Part shown: positions 1 through 5,345 of the stretch, in pieces | Numbering within the stretch: the stretch's first letter is position 1 | How the letters are laid out: each line of letters opens with the position of its first letter | From: an uncultured Bacteroidales bacterium | GTDB lineage: Bacteria > Bacteroidota > Bacteroidia > Bacteroidales > UBA932 | Length of the DNA: 5,345 bases | Assembly: GCA_946545765.1 (NCBI GenBank) | Contig: CAMNNS010000105.1 | Span: 1-5,345 of the forward strand | Direction: 5' to 3' | Made by a program: the position numbers and the translations under genes | The notes under the pieces: generated by a model | Seen by the model: only the letters and a program-made list of their open reading frames with translations | What the model was told of the DNA's origin: nothing | The model's database searches: none

Positions 1-381
1 ATGTAGTTTATCTACCATTCTCGATATATCCATCTTTGCCCTCTCTAACCTATTAGGGGAGTAATCTTTAGCCAACATAGAATTAGAAACATCTAATGCT
101 ATCATTATTTCAGCCCCTTCATTGCTACTCTCTTTTAGAACAGCACCCAACTGAGGGCGAGCAAGTCCTATCACTAAGAAGAACCACGCTAAAGAAAAGA
201 GTATTAGTTTAATCCAGCCCCTATATTTTGATCTTTCGGGCATAAGTTTTTCTACCAAATCGGGATTGCCAAACTTTGCCACCCTTGCCTTTCTCTTTGC
301 CCTAAAGAGAGCATACAAAAGATAAAAAAGTGGTATTAGCAATAATAGATATAAAAATATTGGATATGCAAATAGTACCAT
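1..381 (-). CDS. batB: BatB, VWA-domain membrane protein (5' part, cut by window edge)
   Basis: This is the N-terminal 127 codons of a BatB-type aerotolerance protein; the frame is open to the left edge, so the gene continues outside. I read the start as the ATG at 381, which lies 5 nt after an AAAGGAAG ribosome-binding site and 13 nt after the batA stop. Residues about 4-25 are a hydrophobic helix, about 27-56 a strongly basic loop, and about 57-74 a second helix ending in the family-typical ARPQ. A VWA domain then begins, with the metal-site motif D97-V-S99-N-S101 inside LDVSNSML. The basic loop implies cytoplasmic location by the positive-inside rule, which places the VWA domain in the periplasm. 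BatB proteins of this family usually carry a third helix after the VWA domain; that part is not visible. The protein aligns with BatA next door, and the MIDAS residues fall at the same numbers in both, so the two are paralogues. The name batB rests on order and similarity. Confidence 0.9.
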   Translation of the reverse strand, partial: MVLFAYPIFLYLLLLIPLFYLLYALFRAKRKARVAKFGNPDLVEKLMPERSKYRGWIKLILFSLAWFFLVIGLARPQLGAVLKESSNEGAEIMIALDVSNSMLAKDYSPNRLERAKMDISRMVDKLH

Positions 382-386
382 AATTA

Positions 387-394
387 CTTCCTTT
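387..394 (-). promoter_or_regulatory. Shine-Dalgarno sequence of batB
   Basis: The minus strand reads AAAGGAAG directly after the batA stop codon and 5 nt before the batB ATG at 381. It fixes the batB start and suggests translation coupled to batA. Most genes in this window have no such site, so its presence is informative. Confidence 0.65.
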
Positions 395-1375
395 CTAATC
401 TGATAAATACCTTGTAACAAATAACTTTAGCAAAAGCTCCAAAACTACCGCCAAAAAAGATAATAACGCAAAATATATAAATAACTCTTTATATTGAGGG
501 AGAGATTCTACTTGAGTTAGAGTTTTCTCCATCTTATTGATTTCATTATATATCTCCAATAATTTTGTGTTGTCTGTAGCTCTAAAATATTTTCCCCCAG
601 TCTGAGAAGCAATCTCTTTTAACAAATTCTCATCTATTTCTACTTGCATCATCTGAGTACCATAAGGTGTTGGTACTGGTGCCTCTCCGATAGCTCCTAC
701 ACCTATTGTATAAACTCTTATATCAAATTCTTTTGCTATCTCTGTTGCCATCGCTGGAGAGATTTCTCCTGTATTATTAACACCATCTGTCAATAAAATT
801 ATAACCCTGCTTTTTGCAGGAGAATCTTTTAATCTTGTAACTGCAGTTGCCAAGCCATTCCCGATAGCTGTCCCATCATCAATAATTCCACAATCAACAT
901 CTTTCATCATATTGATAAGTGTAGCCCTATCAGTTGTTAGAGGGCATTGAGTATAACTCTCACCGGCAAAAACAACAATACCCATTCTGTCCGCAGGACG
1001 AGAAGAGATAAATTCTATTGCTATAGATTTCGCAGCACTAATCCTATTGGGTTTAAAATCCATTGCCAACATACTTGTAGAGACATCCATATCTAAAACA
1101 ATATCAACACCCTCAGAAGATACCTTCTCTAAAATAGATGAAGATTTAGGACGTGCAATAGCAATAATTAGCGTTGCAACTGCAAGCATCCTAAGTGCAA
1201 ATGGTATATGGCGAATTATTTTATTAAGAAATCCCTCTCTTCTCAAGCCCCACGCTTTTGTAGAAGAGACACTTAAATAGGAATGTTTCCCTTTTAGTTC
1301 TCTCCACAAATAAAGAAGAGTCATCGGGACAAGTAATAACAATAACCACAATAATTTAGGATATTCAAAAAACAT
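395..1375 (-). CDS. batA: BatA, VWA-domain inner-membrane protein
   Basis: This encodes a complete 326-residue BatA, close to the usual length of the family. Helices are visible at about 7-24, 56-74 and 298-319. The segment between the first two is rich in K and R, so it should be cytoplasmic, putting the VWA domain (about 88-290) in the periplasm and the short C-terminus (ending RYLSD) back inside. The MIDAS metal site is intact: D97-V-S99-T-S101 in LDMDVSTSM, T169 in DDGTAIG, and D197 in LLTDGVNN. The ARPKSS segment before the domain is also typical. The start at 1375 follows a strong AAGGAGG site that overlaps the end of the upstream gene, leaving 2 nt between the genes. BatA and BatB are thought to form a membrane complex linked to MoxR ATPases and to stress or oxygen tolerance in Bacteroides; the molecular activity is not established. 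Assignment as BatA rather than BatB rests on its position before the second VWA gene. Confidence 0.93.
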   Translation of the reverse strand: MFFEYPKLLWLLLLLVPMTLLYLWRELKGKHSYLSVSSTKAWGLRREGFLNKIIRHIPFALRMLAVATLIIAIARPKSSSILEKVSSEGVDIVLDMDVSTSMLAMDFKPNRISAAKSIAIEFISSRPADRMGIVVFAGESYTQCPLTTDRATLINMMKDVDCGIIDDGTAIGNGLATAVTRLKDSPAKSRVIILLTDGVNNTGEISPAMATEIAKEFDIRVYTIGVGAIGEAPVPTPYGTQMMQVEIDENLLKEIASQTGGKYFRATDNTKLLEIYNEINKMEKTLTQVESLPQYKELFIYFALLSFLAVVLELLLKLFVTRYLSD

Positions 1376-1377
1376 CT

Positions 1378-2406
1378 TTAAGCCTCCTTACTTTTGTTCT
1401 CATTCAAAGTGGAATTCTCTTTCTCTTTCTCTCTTTCTTTCTCTCTTTCCTCTTCTAATTGCCTCATATAAGTATAATTAACAAAGTTAATTGCAGTTTG
1501 AATAGAATCTTCACTCTCATTCACTTGGGGTGTTAACTTAGCAAATTTCACTAAATCTGATATAGAAAACATCACCCCTAAATCTTCATATAATTTTTGC
1601 TCTATATTTTTGTTTTTTAGCTCATTCATTATTTCTGTAGAGGTCATCTCCACCGCCCCTATTCCATAACTTTTTTCTATATATTCTTTTAAAGTATCTG
1701 TAATCCCTGAGTAAAAAAGTTTATCCTTGCCCACTAACCATAATTTTTCTGAACGCAATTTATCTAACCGTTTTAAGGCTTGTATATGAGGTGGTTCTGC
1801 ATATTTTCCCTCTCTTTTTGCCTTTCTATATTTTAAATATTTGTATAATAAAAAGATAATAATTGCAATTATTAAGAAAATTATTAACATAGGTAATAAC
1901 TGCTTGAAAGAGAATGGATAACCCATCTGACCTTTAATATCATAGGGAGTAAAAGAAGCCGTATCTATTTGTAGGTTATTAACATATAAAGACTTTGAAT
2001 CTATTTTAAGTGTATCAACACTCCCATCTTGTTTAGAAAATAGTATAATTGGAGATGGGAGATTGTAAGAACCACTATCAAAAGATGTTAGCAAAACTTT
2101 TGCACTTAATAATCTTTTCCCCTCTTTAAAGGATAAAGAGTCTAAAACAAAATCACTTACCACTTCAACCCTACCTTTTATTGTAGTATCTCTCTCCAAC
2201 AAAGCCCCATAATTTGCAATATGTATGGGGGTATTTTCTGTAACCTCAAAATTTGTTTCCCAAACAATTTGGTCACCTATCAAGATAGAATCTTTAGACA
2301 AGGTGGATTCTTTAACCTGTTGCCCCTTTAAATAACTAAAAGAGAAAATTAAAAGTAAAAAAAACAGAACTCTTCTAAACAAACTACTGCTTACCTTTAT
2401 CTGCAT
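1378..2406 (-). CDS. BatD/DUF4381-like single-pass membrane protein of the bat operon
   Basis: This encodes 342 residues. A signal peptide is visible at 1-28 (basic RR then LFFLLLIFSFSYLKG, with possible cleavage near G28/Q29), which supports the ATG at 2406. Residues about 30-165 are polar and beta-rich; the DSILIGDQIVWE stretch resembles the start of exported BatD-type Ig-like domains. One strong helix at about 169-188 is followed by a basic stop-transfer segment (KYLKYRKAKREGK). The cytoplasmic part, about 200-315, has the pattern FYSGIT..LKEYIEKSYGIGAVEMTSTEI, which recalls the helical region of DUF4381 and BatD C-terminal domains. The C-terminus is a highly charged E/R/K tail (about 318-330) encoded by a polypurine run. 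It sits 3 nt after the DUF58 gene and 2 nt before batA, with no evident SD of its own. Homologues in this operon slot are mostly annotated hypothetical; the family call is from remembered pattern, not a search. I infer a scaffold linking cytoplasmic MoxR/DUF58 to periplasmic VWA domains. Confidence 0.8.
   Translation of the reverse strand: MQIKVSSSLFRRVLFFLLLIFSFSYLKGQQVKESTLSKDSILIGDQIVWETNFEVTENTPIHIANYGALLERDTTIKGRVEVVSDFVLDSLSFKEGKRLLSAKVLLTSFDSGSYNLPSPIILFSKQDGSVDTLKIDSKSLYVNNLQIDTASFTPYDIKGQMGYPFSFKQLLPMLIIFLIIAIIIFLLYKYLKYRKAKREGKYAEPPHIQALKRLDKLRSEKLWLVGKDKLFYSGITDTLKEYIEKSYGIGAVEMTSTEIMNELKNKNIEQKLYEDLGVMFSISDLVKFAKLTPQVNESEDSIQTAINFVNYTYMRQLEEEREKEREKEKENSTLNENKSKEA
1383..1390 (-). 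promoter_or_regulatory. Shine-Dalgarno sequence of batA
   Basis: The minus strand reads TAAGGAGG, a full match to the anti-SD core, 7 nt before the batA ATG at 1375. It lies inside the last codons of the preceding gene, whose TAA stop (1380-1378) falls between the SD and the ATG. This layout favours translational coupling and is strong for a Bacteroidetes gene, where SD use is generally weak. Confidence 0.75.
1415..1456 (-). repeat. 42-nt polypurine (GA-rich) tract with 12-bp tandem unit
   Basis: The plus strand is pure pyrimidine from 1415 to 1456, so the coding (minus) strand is 42 purines in a row. It includes two direct copies of GAAAGAGAGAAA, followed by a partial, looser copy. It encodes the charged tail EEEREKEREKEKE of the third operon gene and ends about 25 nt before the batA SD. 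In-frame 12-bp units would add or remove EREK blocks; slippage by other lengths would alter the tail and stop position. Confidence 0.8.
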
Positions 2407-2409
2407 AAT

Positions 2410-3288
2410 CTATTTATTTTTAAAAAAAGATATTAACTTTTTAACATAGTCATCATTAGTTGAAATATCTATTGTATCAACTTTATAACGACGAAGTAGG
2501 CGTTCCGCTTGATTATGAGCGGCTTCACCCCACTTTTTATAATCATTTCTAAATGAAGAACTTGAAGTGTTCACAATAAATTCTTCACCACTCTCTGCAT
2601 CTTTTACCCTAACATATCCAACATTGGGAATCTCTCTCTCTCTTTGGTCATAGACATTTATCACCGAGATCTCATGACGATTTGTTGCAACTTTAAGTGC
2701 CTCTTCATAATTAGGGGCTCCTTTACTATTTACATCTAATAGGTCTGAAAGCAAAAACGCTGTACATCTTTTCTTTATCGCATTAGATAAAAATCTTAAA
2801 GCCTCGGAGATATTTGTTCCTTGTGATGTAGGTCTAAACTCCAAAAGTTCGGAAAGTATTCTAAGTAAGTGAGTTCTACCCTTTTTAGGAGGAATAAATT
2901 TTTCAACTTTTGAAGAGAAAAATAGTGCCCCAACTTTATCGTTATTTATAGAGGCTGAAAAAGAGAGAACTGCAGCAATCTCTGCCACAAGCTCTCTTTT
3001 AGTTTTCTCTTGAGTCCCGAATATACTTGAAGAGCTCACATCTATCAAAAGAACAACTGTAAGCTCTCTCTCCTCTTCATAAACCTTTATATATGGCGAG
3101 TGTAAACGGGCTGTAACATTCCAATCCATACTCTTAGCATCATCTCCATATTGATACTCTCTTACCTCACTAAATGCCATACCTCTCCCTTTAAATGCTG
3201 AATGATACTCTCCAGCAAATATCTGACGGGAAAGAGATCTTGTTTTTATCTCTATTTTCCGAACCTTCTTTAATAGTTCGTTATCCAT
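2410..3288 (-). CDS. DUF58 domain protein (VWA-like, MoxR partner)
   Basis: This encodes 292 residues, a normal length for soluble DUF58 proteins. The signature block of the family is present at about 34-61: GRGMAFSEVREYQYGDD followed by AKSMDWNVTAR. A VWA-like fold follows with a seemingly complete metal site: D83-V-S85-S-S87 in LIDVSSSS, T158 in GTNIS, and D182 in LLSDLLD. There is no signal peptide or membrane helix, so it should be cytoplasmic, on the same side as MoxR. Members of this family are almost always encoded next to moxR, and a joint MoxR-DUF58 function is the accepted inference; the exact activity is unknown. The gene starts 33 nt after moxR and ends 3 nt before the next gene. 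The start has only an A-rich leader and no SD, but the first residues match the usual LLKKVRKIEIKTR opening, so the ATG at 3288 is secure. A short (TC)6 run at 2631-2642 encodes part of QREREIP. Confidence 0.93.
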   Translation of the reverse strand: MDNELLKKVRKIEIKTRSLSRQIFAGEYHSAFKGRGMAFSEVREYQYGDDAKSMDWNVTARLHSPYIKVYEEERELTVVLLIDVSSSSIFGTQEKTKRELVAEIAAVLSFSASINNDKVGALFFSSKVEKFIPPKKGRTHLLRILSELLEFRPTSQGTNISEALRFLSNAIKKRCTAFLLSDLLDVNSKGAPNYEEALKVATNRHEISVINVYDQREREIPNVGYVRVKDAESGEEFIVNTSSSSFRNDYKKWGEAAHNQAERLLRRYKVDTIDISTNDDYVKKLISFFKNK

Positions 3289-3321
3289 TTTTTATATTCT
3301 TATTATATTGTCTATTATTTA

Positions 3322-4314
3322 TTAAGGAACTGCAACTACATTTATAATCTCAGTGATAAGATTCTCTGCAGTAATATTTTCTGCTTCCGCTTCATATGTT
3401 AACCCTATTCTATGTCTTAATACATCATATACAACTGCCCTCACATCCTCTGGGATAACATAGCCTCTCCTTTTTATAAATGCGTACGCCTTAGCCGCCT
3501 TTGCTAAAGAAATACTTGCACGAGGAGAAGCACCATACTGTATATAGTTCTTTATCCTCCCTAAGCCATATTCTTCGGGAGTTCTGGTGGCATAAACAAT
3601 GTCAACAATATAATTTTCTACTTTTTCATCTATATAAACCTCCTTTACAACCTCTCTTGCCCTAACTATATCCTCAGGTTTTAAAACTGTACTCGCTTTA
3701 GGAAACTCTTTCTGGTTATGAAGTTTAACTATCATCTTTTCTTCTAATTTCTTTGGATAGTTAACAATTACCTTTAACATAAAACGATCCACTTGTGCCT
3801 CAGGAAGAGGATATGTTCCCTCTTGCTCTATAGGGTTCTGAGTTGCCATAACAAGGAAAGGATTAGGTAGATGGAATGTTTGTTCACCGATAGTAACACA
3901 CCTCTCTTGCATAGCCTCTAACAAAGCACTCTGAACTTTTGCAGGTGAACGATTTATCTCATCCGCCAATACAAAATTGGCAAAAACAGGACCCTGCTTT
4001 ACTTGAAACTGCTCACTTTTTTGAGAATAAATCATTGTACCAACTATATCAGATGGCAATAGGTCGGGAGTAAACTGAATCCTATTAAACTTTGCATCTA
4101 TTATATTTGATAGTGTACTAATAGCAAGAGTTTTAGCTAAACCGGGCATACCCTCTAAAAGTATATGACCATCTGCTAAAAGACCTATCAATAAACCCTC
4201 AACAAGGTTTTTCTGACCAATTATAACCTTGTTCATTTCCATAGAAATAATATCAACAAAGGCACTCTCTTTTTGAATCCTTTCGTTTAACTCACTGATA
4301 TTTACGTTATTCAT
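3322..4314 (-). CDS. moxR: MoxR-family AAA+ ATPase
   Basis: This encodes 330 residues, the standard length of MoxR proteins. All AAA+ landmarks are readable: Walker A GMPGLAKT at 55-62 (K61, T62), Walker B VLADEINR at 115-122 (D118, E119), sensor 1 ATQN at 157-160, the EAQVDRF segment at 172-178, and a sensor 2 region GASPRAS at 261-267 (R265). The small helical lid domain covers roughly 195-330. The protein is cytoplasmic and expected to act as a hexameric ATP-driven chaperone together with VWA-type partners; here the partners are the DUF58 protein and, indirectly, BatA and BatB. It is the first gene of the minus-strand operon. There is no SD upstream of the ATG at 4314, only AT-rich sequence (AATAAAAGTTT). 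The first residues (MNNVNISELNERI) look like a normal N-terminus of the family, so the start is likely right. Confidence 0.96.
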   Translation of the reverse strand: MNNVNISELNERIQKESAFVDIISMEMNKVIIGQKNLVEGLLIGLLADGHILLEGMPGLAKTLAISTLSNIIDAKFNRIQFTPDLLPSDIVGTMIYSQKSEQFQVKQGPVFANFVLADEINRSPAKVQSALLEAMQERCVTIGEQTFHLPNPFLVMATQNPIEQEGTYPLPEAQVDRFMLKVIVNYPKKLEEKMIVKLHNQKEFPKASTVLKPEDIVRAREVVKEVYIDEKVENYIVDIVYATRTPEEYGLGRIKNYIQYGASPRASISLAKAAKAYAFIKRRGYVIPEDVRAVVYDVLRHRIGLTYEAEAENITAENLITEIINVVAVP

Positions 4315-4332
4315 AAACTTTTATTATATTAT

Positions 4333-4364
4333 TTAAATTATATATTACTATTTAAGACTAACAA
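4333..4364 (-). promoter_or_regulatory. Candidate promoter of the moxR-bat operon
   Basis: On the minus strand TAATTTAA (4340-4333) resembles the Bacteroidetes -7 box TAnnTTTG in its first six positions but lacks the final TG. A TTG at 4364-4362 lies 21 bp upstream of it, within the usual distance for the -33 element. Transcription would begin around 4327, giving a leader of about a dozen bases. The match is weak in such AT-rich DNA; the operon must, however, have a promoter in or near this gap because truA diverges from here. Confidence 0.3.
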
Positions 4365-4376
4365 TATTTCTTAAAT
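4350..4376. repeat. 8-bp inverted repeat, operator-like
   Basis: ATTTAAGA at 4350-4357 and TCTTAAAT at 4369-4376 are perfect inverted copies separated by 11 bp, with centres 19 bp apart, close to two helical turns. The dyad lies between the divergent moxR and truA starts and would surround the candidate -33 of moxR. It is upstream of the proposed transcription starts of both genes, so it would act in DNA rather than as an RNA hairpin. The arms are AT-rich and a chance origin is possible. Confidence 0.35.
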
Positions 4377-4379
4377 TAC

Positions 4380-4387
4380 TACATTTG
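4380..4387 (+). promoter_or_regulatory. truA: -7 promoter box of truA
   Basis: TACATTTG matches the Bacteroidetes consensus TAnnTTTG at every fixed position. It ends 6 bp before the truA ATG at 4394, so the transcript would have almost no leader. I find no clear TTTG/TTG element 19-21 bp upstream, so the -33 part is weak or absent. Confidence 0.5.
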
Positions 4388-4393
4388 CATTAT

Positions 4394-5185
4394 ATGAAAT
4401 ACTTTATAAGACTCTCATACAACGGTGCACCATTTAGTGGATGGCAAATACAAAAAAACGCTCCGAGTGTCCAAGAAGAACTTCAGAAAGCACTTGCTGT
4501 ACTATTTAAAGAAGAAGTCGAAGTTGTAGGTGCAGGTAGGACAGATAGTTGCGTTAATGCTATCAATTATATTGCACATACACAATTCAGCTCTAAAATA
4601 CCACTAAATAGTCCATACAAGGAAAAACTCCTTTACAAAATAAATGCCATTCTACCTCTTCAAATAAAAGTTCACAACATTTTTGAGGTTCCCGATAAAG
4701 CACACGCAAGATTTGATGCTATAAGTCGTACATATCAGTACTTTATACACCTAACTCCAGACCCCTTTAACTCTCATTTTTCGTTCTTCATAAAGAGTGG
4801 TAAATTAGATTTTGAAGCGATGAATAAAGGGGCAGAATATTTTATCGGGCGAAGAGATTTCTCAAGTTTAGAAAAAATTGGTAGCGATAATTCTACATCA
4901 ATTTGCACTGTAAAAGAGGCTTTCTGGGAAAAATGCGAACAAACTATCCCTTTTAATAGCATAGATAATAATAGCCATTATGTCTTTACTGTAACTGCAG
5001 ATAGGTTCCTAAGAAATATGGTAAGAGCAATGGTAGGCTCTCTATTAGAAGTTGGTGAGGGGAAGAAAAAACCAGAATGGATTGCAGAAATGTTAGAAAA
5101 AAGAGATAGAAGTGCGGGTGGTTGCTCAGTCCCGGGTAATGCCTTGTTTTTAACAAATATAAAGTATCCTTTCACAACATTTTAA
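4394..5185 (+). CDS. truA: tRNA pseudouridine synthase A (TruA)
   Basis: TruA converts uridines 38-40 of the tRNA anticodon stem-loop to pseudouridine in the cytoplasm. From the ATG at 4394 the product is 263 residues, a typical length. The N-terminal YFIRLSYNGAPFSGWQIQ, the catalytic motif GAGRTDSCVNA with D51, the HARFDAISRTY region at 104-113, and the C-terminal block DRFLRNMVRAMVG with GNALFL near 248-253 mark the family in order. The catalytic motif is usually GRTDxGVHA; here G becomes C53 and H becomes N55, while the aspartate is kept. A TTG nine bases upstream is in frame, but it lies inside the -7 box and adds only three residues not expected in the family, so I prefer the ATG. The gene diverges from moxR and has no SD. 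Apart from the motif changes nothing suggests decay: the frame is intact and the other conserved blocks are present. Confidence 0.94.
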   Translation: MKYFIRLSYNGAPFSGWQIQKNAPSVQEELQKALAVLFKEEVEVVGAGRTDSCVNAINYIAHTQFSSKIPLNSPYKEKLLYKINAILPLQIKVHNIFEVPDKAHARFDAISRTYQYFIHLTPDPFNSHFSFFIKSGKLDFEAMNKGAEYFIGRRDFSSLEKIGSDNSTSICTVKEAFWEKCEQTIPFNSIDNNSHYVFTVTADRFLRNMVRAMVGSLLEVGEGKKKPEWIAEMLEKRDRSAGGCSVPGNALFLTNIKYPFTTF

Positions 5186-5236
5186 TTGTTCATGGGAAGC
5201 AACATCTCTTTTCATAAATAGGAAACCATTAAGTGC

Positions 5237-5345
5237 TCAACATTGTCTGTTGGGAAACTCATTTTTGTCTTGAGTTTCATTTTTATCATTCAAATTTCTT
5301 TTGTTCCGTTTAAAATAGGATTTAACTCTTTTAAAACCCTCAACA
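5237..5345 (-). CDS. Possible 3' end of a convergent gene (partial, tentative)
   Basis: On the minus strand a frame is open from the right edge (first full codon at 5344) for 35 codons to a TGA at 5239-5237. It ends 51 nt from the truA stop. The translated tail is basic and polar, starting VEGFKRVKSYFKRNKR and ending NEFPNRQC, which could be the cytoplasmic C-terminus of a membrane protein but matches nothing I recognise. A second minus frame is also open from the edge for about 17 codons (LRVLKELNPILNGTKEI, stop at 5292-5290), so the true frame, if any, is uncertain. The open length is short enough to be chance. Confidence 0.27.
   Translation of the reverse strand, partial: VEGFKRVKSYFKRNKRNLNDKNETQDKNEFPNRQC
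5254..5287 (+). terminator. Terminator-like hairpin downstream of truA
   Basis: GAAACTCA (5254-5261) and TGAGTTTC (5271-5278) form a perfect 8-bp stem with a 9-nt loop, followed by ATTTTTATC. The T-run after the stem fits an intrinsic terminator for plus-strand truA, about 70 nt after its stop. The stem has only three G-C pairs, so it is of modest strength. A second small hairpin (CTCAACA 5236-5242 with TGTTGGG 5248-5254, one G-U pair) lies just before it. There is no T-run on the minus-strand side, so it would work in one direction only. Confidence 0.45.

Noticed and set aside
1047..1280. Plus-strand open frame of 77 codons
   Set aside because: It lies entirely antisense to the batA coding sequence, which has clear VWA motifs; its product shows no recognisable domain.
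2631..2642. (TC)6 dinucleotide run in the DUF58 gene as a phase-variation switch
   Set aside because: Six units is short for slippage-driven switching, and the codons read as ordinary RERE residues in a conserved-length protein.
3289..3321. 33-nt gap between moxR and the DUF58 gene as an internal promoter or terminator
   Set aside because: It is simply AT-rich, with no hairpin and no TAnnTTTG box on the minus strand.
4331..4338. ATTTAAAT palindrome in the moxR-truA gap
   Set aside because: An 8-bp all-AT palindrome is expected by chance here and the symmetry does not extend outward.
4385..4393. TTG at 4385 as the truA start
   Set aside because: It overlaps the last three bases of the -7 box and adds only three residues before MKYFIRL, which already matches the usual TruA N-terminus.
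4774..5175. Two minus-strand open frames (4774-4962 and 4978-5175)
   Set aside because: Both are antisense to truA, whose conserved blocks cover this stretch; neither product looks like a known protein.
1..5345. A new defence, mobile or toxin-antitoxin system
   Set aside because: MoxR/VWA modules can occur in defence loci, but this set is in the standard bat order beside housekeeping truA with no nuclease, integrase, transposase or toxin-like gene in view.

Overview
The window looks like chromosomal DNA from an AT-rich member of the Bacteroidetes, most likely the order Bacteroidales. The reasons are the gene order moxR / DUF58 / BatD-like / batA / batB, the wording of the MoxR and TruA proteins, a TAnnTTTG-type -7 promoter box, and several genes without a Shine-Dalgarno sequence. 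I see no insertion sequence, tRNA, rRNA, CRISPR array or phage gene. Genus or species cannot be assigned from the sequence alone.

Most of the window (1-4314) is one tightly packed minus-strand operon, read right to left. It encodes a cytoplasmic MoxR AAA+ ATPase (4314-3322), a soluble DUF58 protein with a von Willebrand A-like fold (3288-2410), a single-pass membrane protein with an exported N-terminal domain and a BatD/DUF4381-like cytoplasmic part (2406-1378), BatA (1375-395) and the first 127 residues of BatB (381 to the left edge). Gaps are 33, 3, 2 and 13 nt, so co-transcription is very likely. The left edge cuts BatB inside its VWA domain; batC, batD and batE would be expected further left but are not visible. 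Positive-inside reading puts the BatA and BatB VWA domains in the periplasm and MoxR and DUF58 in the cytoplasm. The third gene product spans the membrane and is the natural candidate link between the two sides. The Bat system was named for aerotolerance in Bacteroides fragilis; its biochemical activity is not settled, and a MoxR-VWA chaperone or complex-assembly role is the usual inference.

The 79-bp AT-rich gap 4315-4393 separates moxR from the divergent plus-strand truA (4394-5185), a tRNA pseudouridine synthase. The gap holds a good -7 box for truA ending only 6 bp before its ATG, a weak promoter candidate for moxR, and an 8-bp inverted repeat with an 11-bp spacer that could be an operator.

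The last 160 bases (5186-5345) hold a terminator-like hairpin and perhaps the 3' end of a convergent minus-strand gene entering from the right edge. The content is mainly a known conserved system. The points most worth checking are the topology and role of the third gene, the unusual TruA active-site motif, the near-leaderless truA start, and a 42-nt polypurine run at the end of the third gene.
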